Positions 27,087 through 35,469 of a stretch of 64,000 bases of DNA are shown in pieces. The position numbers and the translations under genes were made by a program. This stretch comes from SFLA01 sp045595165. Its GTDB lineage: Bacteria; Bacillota; Clostridia; Oscillospirales; CAG-382. The notes beneath the pieces are model-generated. The model was not told where the DNA came from and searched no databases. It saw only the letters and a list, made by a program, of their open reading frames with translations. The stretch lies in contig JAZNZY010000003.1 of NCBI GenBank assembly GCA_045595165.1, positions 24,006 through 88,005 of the forward strand, given 5' to 3'. The number at the start of each line of letters is the position of its first letter. Position 1 is the first letter of the stretch.

Positions 27087-28330
27087 AACAGTATTTCCTT
27101 TCTTTTTTTGATCAAAGCGTATAAATTGGGAAACAGCATAAGCGCGTTGAATATGTCCGCGGCGCTCCAAATACTGTCCGCATCCTGAACGCATCCGAAA
27201 AATGCTGATAATATCACCAAAAATCTGTATATGGCAACGAGAATTCTTTTGCTTTTGCAGATGTGTCCGATCAGGCTTTCGCTGTAAAAGCACCAGCTTA
27301 TAACGGCGGAATACGCAAATATCCCCACCGTCGCCGCAAGCATAATTCCTCCTGCGCTTCCGAAGCAGACAAAAAACATTTCTTCCGCGCTCTCGCTTTT
27401 GGTTGTCAGCAAAGCCAAAGCGGTGATAGTGCTTACGGCAAAGGTATCCACAAAAACCTCAATAATTCCAAAGCACGCGGCACCTTGGGGAGTTGTGTCC
27501 GCCGCCGCGTGGGCGATAGGAGATGAGCCCATACCCGCTTCGTGAGAGAAAACGCCCTTGGACACCCCCGTACGTAGGGCTACGGATATGGCGGTGCCCG
27601 TAAACCCCGCCCCCATTTCCGAAAATCCGAAGGCGGATGTAAATATTTTAAAAAATGCCTGCGGTATCTCCTTTGCGTTGTAAACCGTTATTCCCAAAGC
27701 GGCGGCAATAAACAAAATTGCCGCAAGGGGAACCAGCATTCCGTTTACACGGGCAATAAGCTTTTGTCCGCCAAGAACTGCGGGAATAAGCAGCAATGCG
27801 AATACTATTCCAACGGTATATTTGTTTGCACCTGCTTCTGCGGCGGCGGAAGAAAATGCGTTTGCTTGTGCCAGATTTCCGCTTCCGAAGGATGCGAGTA
27901 TTCCCGTTACGGCAAAAAACACCGCGGTTTTTCTTTTTCCCATAGCGGCAAGAACGGTAGCGGCGCTTCCCTGTACTCCTTGCTTTCTGCATTCCTTTAC
28001 CGTAATATAATTTTCCGCATATTTCAGCATCATACAGAAAAAGGAGCTTATCCACATCCACAGCAGCGCGCCTGCGCCGCCTTGAGTAATAGCGTATGCC
28101 ACACCCGTAATGCTTCCCACACCTACCGTTCCGCCCAATGCGGTCATCAACCCGCGGACAGGAGATATTTCCGTGTTACCGTCGCTTTCCTTTACGCTCT
28201 TTATTATTTTCCCAAGGCATCTTATTGGGAAAAATCTGCTTTTGAACGTAAAATACATTCCCGTGCCCATAAGAAGGACCATTGTGGGAAAAGACCATAA
28301 AGCGTTTTTAATAAGGTTAAGCAAAAACAT
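27083..28330 (-). CDS. Sodium:alanine/glycine symporter (AGCS family)
   Basis: 415 residues and about eleven membrane helices. AGCS-family motifs: MTALGGTVGVGSITGVAYAI near residue 70, GNLAQANAFS, and TGVSKGVFSHEAGMGSSPIA near 270. It would import alanine or glycine with sodium. Its stop overlaps the ATPase start by four bases, so a sodium-driven amino-acid importer and a P-type cation pump are made together. Confidence 0.93.
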   Translation of the reverse strand: MFLLNLIKNALWSFPTMVLLMGTGMYFTFKSRFFPIRCLGKIIKSVKESDGNTEISPVRGLMTALGGTVGVGSITGVAYAITQGGAGALLWMWISSFFCMMLKYAENYITVKECRKQGVQGSAATVLAAMGKRKTAVFFAVTGILASFGSGNLAQANAFSSAAAEAGANKYTVGIVFALLLIPAVLGGQKLIARVNGMLVPLAAILFIAAALGITVYNAKEIPQAFFKIFTSAFGFSEMGAGFTGTAISVALRTGVSKGVFSHEAGMGSSPIAHAAADTTPQGAACFGIIEVFVDTFAVSTITALALLTTKSESAEEMFFVCFGSAGGIMLAATVGIFAYSAVISWCFYSESLIGHICKSKRILVAIYRFLVILSAFFGCVQDADSIWSAADIFNALMLFPNLYALIKKRKEILF

Positions 28331-28414
28331 ACCTTCTTTTTTTGAAAAAGTGATTGCATATAGGGGAAAAGGGTGATAAAATATAATAAATATGTTTTTA
28401 CGGAGGTAAACGAT

Positions 28415-29179
28415 TTGCGTACCGCAATAATAACGGGTGCTTCTGCCGGACTTGGAAAAGAATACGTCCTTGCAGTTGCGAAAAAATATACGGATATAAA
28501 GGAATTCTGGCTTATCGCCCGCAGAGTTGATCTGCTGGAGGAACTAAAAGCTATGCTTCCCGCGGATCTTTCCGTAAAAATATTGGATATGGACCTTAAT
28601 GACAGAGCTTGCTTTTCACAGCTTTGCTCCTTGCTTGAGGAAGAAAAGCCCGAAGTAGGCTTGCTCATAAACAATGCAGGATTCGGCAAGCTGGGATACG
28701 TTTGGGAGATAGATCCCAACGTACAGCGGGATATGATCGATCTTAATTGCGGCGCGCTTACCGCCGTTACCTCTGCGGTGATCCCTTATATGCCAAAAGG
28801 GAGCGGAATACTGAACGTGTGCTCCATAGCATCCTTCGTGCCCAACACCAGAATGACGGTATATTCCTCCACCAAGGCGTACGTTATGTCATTTTCCAGA
28901 GCATTGCGTGAGGAATTAAAGCAAAAGCACATAAACGTGCTTGCCGTCTGCCCCGGACCGATGAGTACGGAATTCTTATCCCGCGCTCATATTAGCAAAG
29001 GCGCATCAAAAACCTTTGATACTTTGCCGTATTGCAATCCCAAGGAGATAGCGGTAAAGAGTCTTAACGCTCTTAAAAAGGGAAAAGCGGTATATACCAA
29101 CAGATTTTTATATAAGCTTTACCGCGTGCTGGGCAAGCTTGTTCCCAAGGCGGTTATGATGAAATTTGCAAAATGCTGA
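28415..29179 (+). CDS. Short-chain dehydrogenase/reductase
   Basis: 254 residues. SDR Rossmann enzyme using NAD(P)H: TGASAGLGKEY (about 8-18), NNAGFG, catalytic Ser in NVCSIASFVP and YxxxK as YSSTKAYVMSF. The PG motif follows in AVCPGPMSTEF. Substrate unknown; the family member is of the DltE/YqjQ-like type. Start is TTG at 28415, nine bases after GGAGG; the upstream ATG at 28373 lacks a ribosome site. pepV-like gene follows after 16 bases. Confidence 0.9.
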   Translation: MRTAIITGASAGLGKEYVLAVAKKYTDIKEFWLIARRVDLLEELKAMLPADLSVKILDMDLNDRACFSQLCSLLEEEKPEVGLLINNAGFGKLGYVWEIDPNVQRDMIDLNCGALTAVTSAVIPYMPKGSGILNVCSIASFVPNTRMTVYSSTKAYVMSFSRALREELKQKHINVLAVCPGPMSTEFLSRAHISKGASKTFDTLPYCNPKEIAVKSLNALKKGKAVYTNRFLYKLYRVLGKLVPKAVMMKFAKC

Positions 29180-29195
29180 AAGGAAATTTATTACT

Positions 29196-30581
29196 ATGAA
29201 GAATATAGCAAAGCAAGTAAGAGAGTTTATGGAAAGAGAGGATATAAAGCAGCAGTTCGAGCAGGATCTTGCATCCATTATATCCATTCCTTCCGTATCT
29301 GAAAAAGGGGAAGGGAAATACGTTTTCGGCGAAAATTGCGCTCGTGTTCTTGAAACCACTCTTGCCATAGGTGAAAAATACGGCTTCAAGCCCGAAAACC
29401 ACGAATACTACTGCGGTTCTCTTATATACGGTGAGGGAGAAAAGGAGATAGGTATCGTTTCCCATCTTGACGTTGTGCCCTGCGGCGGCGGTTGGAGCGT
29501 AGAGCCCTATGCACTTACCGTGAAGGACGGTCTGTATATCGGCAGAGGCACCGAGGACGATAAAGGTCCTATGCTTATTTCTATGTACGCTATCCGTTTT
29601 CTTATGGAAAAGGGGTATGATCTTCCCTTTGCTGTTCGTATGATACTCGGCTGTGATGAAGAGGTTGGCAGTACCGATCTCCGTCATTTTGCATCCGTAA
29701 GAAACGTGCCCGATTTTTCCTTCACGCCCGATAGCGGATTTCCCGTTTGCATAGGAGAAAAGGGGATTTTCTCCTTTGATATTCTGCTTGGCGAAAAGCC
29801 CGCAAACATACTTGAGATCGGCGGCGGTACTGCAAGCAATTCCGTGGCGGATTCCGCATATTGCGTTGTAAAGACCGACGTTGTTCCCGGAGAAAAAGAC
29901 GGTATCACCGTTGCAAAGGAAGGCGACTCTATTCGTATTACCGCAACGGGAAAGGGAGCCCACGCCTCTCTGCCCGAAAACAGCTTAAGCGCAGTAAAGT
30001 TGCTTTGCGAATATCTTTTGGAAAACGGCATTGCCGATACCAAAGGACTGCGTTTTCTTGCCGAGGCTTGCTCCGAATACAAGGGTAAGACCTTCGGCAT
30101 AGACAAAGAGGATAAGGACTTCGGATATCTTACCTGCATCTGCGGTCTGCTGGGCGAAAAAGAAGGCAAGCTTTGGGCAAACTTCAACGTCCGCTATATT
30201 CCCTCCGTTCCTTACGAGGAGATTATCGCAACTATCAAGAAAACTGCCGAGGATAACGGCTTTTCCGCATACAGCGGCGGCTGCTCAGAGGGATATATAA
30301 TGTCTTCCGATGATCCCCGTATTCAGGCGCTTACCGATTCCTGCCGTGATATTATCGAGGAGGACTGCTCTCCTTATACTATGGGCGGCGGCACTTACGC
30401 CAGATATATGAAAAACACCGTTGCCTTCGGCGCAACCATTTCCGCTTACCGCGGACTTTTGGGCGAGGGTAAGGGCGGCGCTCACGAGAGAGATGAATAC
30501 ATCTCCCGCGAGGAAGTCATCCGTGCGGCGCAGATATTCGTATTGTCTATTTTAAGACTCAAAAAGGTTTATTCGGGTTAA
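29196..30581 (+). CDS. PepV-like M20 dipeptidase
   Basis: 461 residues. Cytosolic zinc dipeptidase of the M20 family (Xaa-His / PepV type). Metal-site motifs: SHLDVVPCGG (about residue 88), TEDDKGPMLISMYA (119), GCDEEVGSTD (151) and PDSGFPVCIGEKG (177); the lid domain follows, and TMGGGTYARYM near the C-terminus provides the final ligand region. The ATG at 29196 has AAAGGAA upstream. The 3' end overlaps that of convergent yqfD by 23 bases. Confidence 0.93.
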   Translation: MKNIAKQVREFMEREDIKQQFEQDLASIISIPSVSEKGEGKYVFGENCARVLETTLAIGEKYGFKPENHEYYCGSLIYGEGEKEIGIVSHLDVVPCGGGWSVEPYALTVKDGLYIGRGTEDDKGPMLISMYAIRFLMEKGYDLPFAVRMILGCDEEVGSTDLRHFASVRNVPDFSFTPDSGFPVCIGEKGIFSFDILLGEKPANILEIGGGTASNSVADSAYCVVKTDVVPGEKDGITVAKEGDSIRITATGKGAHASLPENSLSAVKLLCEYLLENGIADTKGLRFLAEACSEYKGKTFGIDKEDKDFGYLTCICGLLGEKEGKLWANFNVRYIPSVPYEEIIATIKKTAEDNGFSAYSGGCSEGYIMSSDDPRIQALTDSCRDIIEEDCSPYTMGGGTYARYMKNTVAFGATISAYRGLLGEGKGGAHERDEYISREEVIRAAQIFVLSILRLKKVYSG

Positions 30582-31749
30582 ATTTTATTTCCTGCCGCAT
30601 AGCAATATTTTTGTTTATTACAACGTGTGCTTTTAACCGGTACACGTTGTTTTTTATACTTTCCTCCGTTTCGATGCTGACTATTTCACCGTCTGAAACC
30701 TTTTCCCACCAAAGCTGTAAGGCTTTATCTGCTTTTCTTTTAGCTTCTTCCTCGGTAATTTGGTATTCACGGGTTACGTATTCCTTGTAAACCACTGTAG
30801 AGATCTTCACCGGCAGCTTCAGCCCGAAAATTTTAAGGTTTCTTTCTTCCGTAACCGCATCGCAGGAAGAAAAGGAAGATTCTTGGTTTGTATATAACCT
30901 TATAGGAAAGCCGATTATATATATTTCCCGCTTTACGTCTTCTTTTCCCGTGTATTCCTTGCCCGAAGCCGTTAACGAAATATCAAACACCTGTATTTCA
31001 GCCACATCGGCGTAAACGTATCCCTTGGAATTCACTATTTTATATGCACCGTATCTGTTTTCCACAAGCCCGTTTATGAGAAGCTGTCCTTGGGTAACCA
31101 CATCGCCCACTTTTATCTCGGGGTGTCCTTCAGCCGCTACTACGTTGGTTATTATTCCGTCCCATCCTGCGACCAGATTACAGTATCCCTCTTCGGGAAA
31201 AACGGTTTCGGGCTTTGGCACCCGCTCAATAACGTCCACGGTTGCCACGGTTCCTTTCACGTTTATGGCAAGGGAGGAGAGGGGGGAATAATCAAGCAAT
31301 ATGTATTCGGCAGTGAGATCGGCATCCATATCGGGTATAAACGTACCTACCTTTACACCGTAGGATGCCAGCACCTTTGTAATTTCCTCTGCAGAAACGT
31401 TAACGTTGCCCGTAATGTTAATTTCCCATATAAATAAAGATGATATCAAAAGAAAAGCGGCACCAAGCAGGATTCCTGCGTATATGCCGTATCTTTTTCG
31501 GTAGCGGGATATCAAAAACGGCAATCCCCGCTGTTTTACGATTACAGCGTCTATTCCCAGTTCATGGGCGGTATCAATAAAGGCTTTGCAGGAAAACAGG
31601 CTTGCGTTTGCCGTTACCGTATCTCCATCTGCCAATGGGGAAAAGAAGAATATGTCTTTTTCCTTGCATTTGTTCAGCAGCTTTGGTGCATCGTCTTTTG
31701 GAAAAGCGATGGTATAAGATCCAAAAAAATTACGTATTATTCGGTTCAT
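30559..31749 (-). CDS. yqfD: Sporulation protein YqfD
   Basis: 396 residues. One membrane helix at about residues 88-108 (YGIYAGILLGAAFLLIS) followed by a large external domain. INITGNVNVSAEEITKVLAS and VIERVPKP are typical of YqfD, a mother-cell sporulation protein of the sigma-E regulon in Bacillus. The ATG at 31749 is preferred over an in-frame GTG nine bases upstream because GGAG sits eight bases before it. It overlaps yqfC by 20 bases, the usual yqfC-yqfD pair. Confidence 0.92.
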   Translation of the reverse strand: MNRIIRNFFGSYTIAFPKDDAPKLLNKCKEKDIFFFSPLADGDTVTANASLFSCKAFIDTAHELGIDAVIVKQRGLPFLISRYRKRYGIYAGILLGAAFLLISSLFIWEINITGNVNVSAEEITKVLASYGVKVGTFIPDMDADLTAEYILLDYSPLSSLAINVKGTVATVDVIERVPKPETVFPEEGYCNLVAGWDGIITNVVAAEGHPEIKVGDVVTQGQLLINGLVENRYGAYKIVNSKGYVYADVAEIQVFDISLTASGKEYTGKEDVKREIYIIGFPIRLYTNQESSFSSCDAVTEERNLKIFGLKLPVKISTVVYKEYVTREYQITEEEAKRKADKALQLWWEKVSDGEIVSIETEESIKNNVYRLKAHVVINKNIAMRQEIKFNPNKPF

Positions 31750-31969
31750 ATTCCACACTCCGTATGTAACCGTCGATTCCTATTTTCTCTCCGGATAAGT
31801 AATTCATTTTCAATCTTTTTCCCGTTACGGTTATTTTAAGGCTTTTTCCTGCCAGAACTATTTTTTCATTTCCGTATACCAGCATTTTTCCGTATCCGTC
31901 TGCGGCAAGATAAGTATTGCCTCTTATTTCCAAAAACTCACCGAACAAGGTATCGGGTAATTTTTTCAT
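31730..31969 (-). CDS. yqfC: Sporulation protein YqfC
   Basis: 79 residues, YabP/YqfC family: a small beta-rich protein. GEFLEIRGNTYLAADGYGKM and LKITVTGKRLKMNYLSG fit the family. In Bacillus it is cotranscribed with yqfD under sigma E. AAAGG lies upstream of the ATG. Divergent from the YlbJ-like gene, with 46 bases between them. Confidence 0.88.
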   Translation of the reverse strand: MKKLPDTLFGEFLEIRGNTYLAADGYGKMLVYGNEKIVLAGKSLKITVTGKRLKMNYLSGEKIGIDGYIRSVEYEPNNT

Positions 31970-32015
31970 ATTTTTCCCGCCTTTCCGTATATATTATTAT
32001 GGGAGTTGATGGTTT

Positions 32016-32906
32016 ATGAATAAAGCCGCACGCAGAGTTTGGATAAAAGCGGTAAATCTTATGTTCATAGGCGTGTTTGCTTTTCTTTTGGTATACCCAA
32101 GCTATGTCAGCGTCGCTACAGCACGTGCTGTAACCTTTTGCCTTAAAAATATAATTCCCTCCCTTTTCATTTATCTCGTGTTTTCCCGGCGTATAACAGC
32201 CATAACAGCAGTGACAAAGCTTTGCGCCAATCCATTGTGGGGAAGCGTTTTCACAGTATTGCTGGGCTTTCTCTGCGGATATCCCGCAGGGGCGAGAAAT
32301 TGCGTGTGTCTGTACGAAAGCGGCGTTATTTCACGAAAAAGAGGGGAGTATCTGTGCTGTCTTTGCTCGGGCGCGTCTGTTGCGTTCGTCCTCGCTTTTG
32401 CAGGTGCATCGGTTATGGGAAGTGTAAAATACGGCTTAAAGCTTTTGGTATTCCAGTTCGCCGCCACACTTGTCACAGCGGTTATCTTTTACCCGTTTAT
32501 GCTGAAAAATGATGATAAAATAGTGCCCTGCGCTCAGAACACATACGTGCGAAATGTGGATTTTTCCTTGGCGGTATCCGAATCTGCTTTGCTTATGGTG
32601 CGGATCTGCGGATTCATCGTGTGTTTTTTTGTGTTGGGCGCTATCGTTTCCGACCTTTTTCCTGCGGAAAGTATGCGGTCCGTGTTGGTTAAAGGATTGT
32701 TTGAGTTTTCATCCGGAATAGCCGAAAGCGCATTCTTTTCCCTTCCCACCCGCGAGGTACTGTGCAGCTTGTTTCTGGGGTTCGGTTCACTTTCCGCAAT
32801 ATTTCAGACCGTGTCTGTAATAAAGGAAGTTTTTTCCGTAAAGCCGTTTATAATATCCCGCTTGGTTATTGCTTCACTTATGGCCGTTTTCGCTTTGCTC
32901 ACTTGA
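32016..32906 (+). CDS. YlbJ-like sporulation integral membrane protein
   Basis: 296 residues, about eight membrane helices. The segments IIPSLFIYLVFSR, LGFLCGYPAGARNCVCLYES and GVISRKRGEYL match the pattern of YlbJ (IPSLFPF..., SGYPVGAK..., G-is-eeA), a sigma-E-controlled membrane protein needed for spore cortex formation. It is shorter than Bacillus YlbJ (about 408 residues), so the match is partial. Placement opposite yqfC-yqfD supports a sporulation role. Confidence 0.65.
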   Translation: MNKAARRVWIKAVNLMFIGVFAFLLVYPSYVSVATARAVTFCLKNIIPSLFIYLVFSRRITAITAVTKLCANPLWGSVFTVLLGFLCGYPAGARNCVCLYESGVISRKRGEYLCCLCSGASVAFVLAFAGASVMGSVKYGLKLLVFQFAATLVTAVIFYPFMLKNDDKIVPCAQNTYVRNVDFSLAVSESALLMVRICGFIVCFFVLGAIVSDLFPAESMRSVLVKGLFEFSSGIAESAFFSLPTREVLCSLFLGFGSLSAIFQTVSVIKEVFSVKPFIISRLVIASLMAVFALLT

Positions 32907-32950
32907 CAAAACATCTTTAAGGTCGTATAATAATCTGCGAGGTGAAAAAA

Positions 32951-33145
32951 ATGTCTGCTTCTGTCGAAAAACAATGCCTGAATTGTGTTCACTCCAACGG
33001 AGATTTTGATAAATGCTATTGTCTGTATAAGGGTGAGGTATCATTTTCAGCCAAGTGCCGTAAGTATAAATTGGATCTGCTAAAAATAAAACCCCGCCCT
33101 CCTATCAACCTTAATGCGGAAGATATAGTTATAGAACGAATATAA
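32951..33145 (+). CDS. Small cysteine-rich protein
   Basis: 64 residues. Five cysteines in the order CLNC - CYC - C (SVEKQCLNCVHSNGDFDKCY, then KCRKYKLDLL) suggest a small metal-binding module. The ATG at 32951 has GAGGTG eight bases upstream; an in-frame GTG at 32942 falls inside that site. No family recognised. It follows the YlbJ-like gene by 44 bases and precedes a cluster of hairpin repeats. Confidence 0.65.
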   Translation: MSASVEKQCLNCVHSNGDFDKCYCLYKGEVSFSAKCRKYKLDLLKIKPRPPINLNAEDIVIERI

Positions 33146-33149
33146 AAAG

Positions 33150-33246
33150 CACCCCAAGAAAGGTTTTTAGGGGGAGTGTGGCGATTTGCAAATCGCCCGC
33201 AACAGACATAACAAATGCATTAAAAACGCTTTCTCGGGGGACCCCG
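33150..33246. repeat. Hairpin repeat family A, copy 2 (inverted)
   Basis: Reverse complement aligns with 23475-23570 over nearly its full length: GGGGTCCCC end, TTGTTATGTCT, central palindrome GGCGATTT-GC-AAATCGCC, and a TAAAAAC...GGGG end. First unit of a tandem block of three repeats. Confidence 0.85.
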
Positions 33247-33250
33247 CAAA

Positions 33251-33290
33251 AAGCACCCTAAGAAATTTGCAATTTCCCAATAACCCGATA
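33251..33290. repeat. Hairpin repeat family B, copy 2
   Basis: On the minus strand: GAAATT-GCA-AATTTC stem-loop flanked by GGG and TTAGGGTGCTT. Same layout as 11751-11795, with a different but paired stem. Confidence 0.7.
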
Positions 33291-33332
33291 ATCACCCCAA
33301 GAAGCCTTGCGGCTTTTCTGGAACCCCGATAA
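33288..33332. repeat. Hairpin repeat family B, copy 3
   Basis: On the minus strand: CGGGGTTCCAG, stem AAAAGCC-GCA-AGGCTTCT, then TGGGGTGATTATC. It directly abuts copy 2. Confidence 0.72.
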
Positions 33333-33333
33333 T

Positions 33334-33364
33334 AAAAAAGTGCTGTCGTTTTGACAGCACTTTT
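33334..33364. terminator. Bidirectional rho-independent terminator
   Basis: AAAAAGTGCTGTC - GTTTT - GACAGCACTTTT. Ends the GNAT-asd-lipoprotein run on the minus strand and could also stop plus-strand transcripts leaving the repeat block. Confidence 0.88.
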
Positions 33365-33370
33365 GTGTTT

Positions 33371-33826
33371 TTATTCTATTATTTCATAGCCCTGCTTTAC
33401 ATAGTGTTTATCCGAAAACTGCTCGTACAGACTTTGTATGCTTTCAAACTCAACGGTAAGGTTAAGCACGCAGACCATACACGCACTCTCGTCGTTATCC
33501 ACAAGGCTGTACAATTCCTTTACGGAATCAGCGTTATAATAATTCATAGCGTAGTCATGCTCACTTAAATTACCGTAGAATTCGTAGGTGTATTCTTTTA
33601 TAACACCGTCTTCGGTAACGTAAACCAGATACACGTCGCAATCCAGCGCTCGGTTATACGGTTTTTTGACTACCAGCTTTTGCTCATCGGACATTCCCAT
33701 TTCTTGCACGTACGCATCCATCGCTTCGTCATCACGAAGGATCTTGCTTCTGCCATCGTCTGCGATACAGGATGGCAGCACAAGGAAAATCACGATAAGC
33801 GCAATAATAAACGCTCTGTACTTCAT
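33371..33826 (-). CDS. Putative small lipoprotein
   Basis: 151 residues. Signal peptide with hydrophobic core and lipobox VLPSC (Cys20). The mature part is acidic, with YEFYGNLSEHDYAMNYYNAD and two further cysteines in ACMVC. No family recognised. It begins three bases after asd stops, so it is cotranscribed with asd. Confidence 0.75.
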   Translation of the reverse strand: MKYRAFIIALIVIFLVLPSCIADDGRSKILRDDEAMDAYVQEMGMSDEQKLVVKKPYNRALDCDVYLVYVTEDGVIKEYTYEFYGNLSEHDYAMNYYNADSVKELYSLVDNDESACMVCVLNLTVEFESIQSLYEQFSDKHYVKQGYEIIE

Positions 33827-33829
33827 AGT

Positions 33830-34903
33830 TTAATCAAGAAGTCCCTTTGCATAAAGGAATTCTGCGGTAAGCAATCCGCCGCCTGCGGCACCGCGGAGTG
33901 TGTTGTGGGAAAGGCATACGAACTTGTAATCGAATATGCTGTCCTTGCGGAGTCTGCCTACGCAAATACCCATACCGCCCTCGGTATCACGGTCAACGCC
34001 GGTCTGGGGACGGTTATCCTCTTCAAAATAGGTTATAAACTGCTTGGGCGCGGAGGGAAGACCAAGTTTTTGGGGCTCGCCTTCAAAATTCTTCCAAGCG
34101 TCAAGCATTTCCTGCTCTGTGGGAGGATTTGTAAACTTTACGGAAACGGTTGCAAGGTGTCCGTCGGAAACGGGCACGCGAACGCACTGAGCGGAGATAA
34201 CGGGCTTCTCTGCGTTAACGATAACGCCGTTTTCTACCTTACCCCAGATCTTGAGAGGCTCTTTTTCGCTTTTTTCTTCTTCGCCGCCGATATAAGGAAT
34301 AATGTTATCCAATATACCCTCAAAGCTTTCCAGAGTTTTTCCTGCGCCGGAAACTGCCTGATAGGTGCTTACGTTGATATATTCGATACCGCGATCCATA
34401 AGGGGAGTAAGGGCGGGAACGTAGGTCTGGATAGAGCAGTTGGGCTTAACTGCGATAAATCCGCGCTTTGTGCCCAAACGCTTTTTCTGTGCTTCGATTA
34501 CCTCGGTATGATGAGGGTTGAGCTCGGGAATAAACATAGGAACGTCGGCAACACCGCGGTTTGCGGAGTTGTTGGAAACTACGATGATCTCTGCCTTTGC
34601 ATAGGTTTCCTCGAGATTTTTCGTGTATGCTTTATCCATATCGATAGCGCAGAATACGAAATCGCACTTTTCCTTTATGGTTTCTATATCCTCGGAATCT
34701 ACTATTTTCATATCCTTAACGTATTCGGGCATGGGAAGGGGAACGCGCCATCTGTTGCCTACAGCTTCGGTATAGGTCTTTCCTGCGCTTCTTGCAGATG
34801 CGGCAAGACAGGTAACGTCAAAATAAGGGTGGTTTTCAAGTAAGGTAATAAAGCGCTGACCTACCATACCGGTTGCGCCTACAATACCGGCTCTTTTTTT
34901 CAT
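33830..34903 (-). CDS. asd: Aspartate-semialdehyde dehydrogenase (archaeal/fungal-type)
   Basis: 357 residues. Reduces aspartyl phosphate to aspartate semialdehyde, the branch point to lysine/DAP, methionine and threonine. N-terminal NADP site GIVGATGMVGQRF, catalytic Cys in AVKPNCSIQTYVPAL (about residue 157), and the C-terminal LSHNTLRGAAGGGLL. The length and the long insertion around 190-235 (YIGGEEEKSEKEPL) fit the archaeal/fungal subgroup rather than the common bacterial Asd. Confidence 0.93.
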   Translation of the reverse strand: MKKRAGIVGATGMVGQRFITLLENHPYFDVTCLAASARSAGKTYTEAVGNRWRVPLPMPEYVKDMKIVDSEDIETIKEKCDFVFCAIDMDKAYTKNLEETYAKAEIIVVSNNSANRGVADVPMFIPELNPHHTEVIEAQKKRLGTKRGFIAVKPNCSIQTYVPALTPLMDRGIEYINVSTYQAVSGAGKTLESFEGILDNIIPYIGGEEEKSEKEPLKIWGKVENGVIVNAEKPVISAQCVRVPVSDGHLATVSVKFTNPPTEQEMLDAWKNFEGEPQKLGLPSAPKQFITYFEEDNRPQTGVDRDTEGGMGICVGRLRKDSIFDYKFVCLSHNTLRGAAGGGLLTAEFLYAKGLLD

Positions 34904-34921
34904 AATGTTGGTTTTCCTTTG

Positions 34922-35395
34922 CTAAATAAGATCTTTATATACACCGGGAACGCTGTTTTCTATAACTGTCGCTCCACAGCACTTTTCATAAAAATGTACG
35001 GGTCCCGCAGAACCTATAATTGCGTATCCGTATCCTTCTTCCCGCATAGCCTCAAGGCATTTAAGAAGCAATGCTTTGCCCAGACCTTTTCCGCGGTAAT
35101 CGGGATGTACGCCGGTAGGACCGAAGAAATCTCTGCAGGTACAATCGTAGCCTGCGAAGCCTATTACGCGCTTTTCTTTATTATCATATGCGATAAAGCA
35201 GGAAACGGGGAAGCGGGTGAACGCGGTGCTTATTTCATCTGCCCAGCCTGTTCCGAAATTTTCGACTATAAATTCACGGATAGGCGTCTGATTAGGTGTC
35301 ATAGGGCGGATAATACGAATATCCTGCTCTTCTATGGATTTATACAGCTCTGTGCTGTCGGGAAGCTCATAAAGCTTGACGAGCATATCGGGCAT
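34922..35395 (-). CDS. GNAT family N-acetyltransferase
   Basis: 157 residues. The acetyl-CoA motif A is GVHPDYRGKGLGKALLLKCL (about residues 93-112), preceded by VIGFAGYDCT. The C-terminal AGPVHFYEKCCGATVIENS is typical of GNAT enzymes. The acceptor is unknown. Stops with TAG, 18 bases before asd. Confidence 0.87.
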   Translation of the reverse strand: MPDMLVKLYELPDSTELYKSIEEQDIRIIRPMTPNQTPIREFIVENFGTGWADEISTAFTRFPVSCFIAYDNKEKRVIGFAGYDCTCRDFFGPTGVHPDYRGKGLGKALLLKCLEAMREEGYGYAIIGSAGPVHFYEKCCGATVIENSVPGVYKDLI

Positions 35396-35426
35396 AATGC
35401 ATTTTCTCCTTTTTATGTTGTATTTT

Positions 35427-35456
35427 GGGGACGGATTTTACATATTCCGTCCCCAT
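35427..35456. terminator. Terminator after the LRR gene
   Basis: Perfect stem GGGGACGGA / TCCGTCCCC with an 11-base loop and flanking A/T runs. It separates the long ftsE...LRR run from the GNAT gene. Confidence 0.7.
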
Positions 35457-35469
35457 TTTTGTATTTGTT

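Noticed and set aside
28354..28387. Promoter TTGCAT/TATAAT upstream of the SDR gene
   Set aside because: Spacing is about 22 bases, too long for sigma-A.
33150..33332. CRISPR array
   Set aside because: Repeats are unequal, palindromic and adjacent, without regular unique spacers or cas genes.
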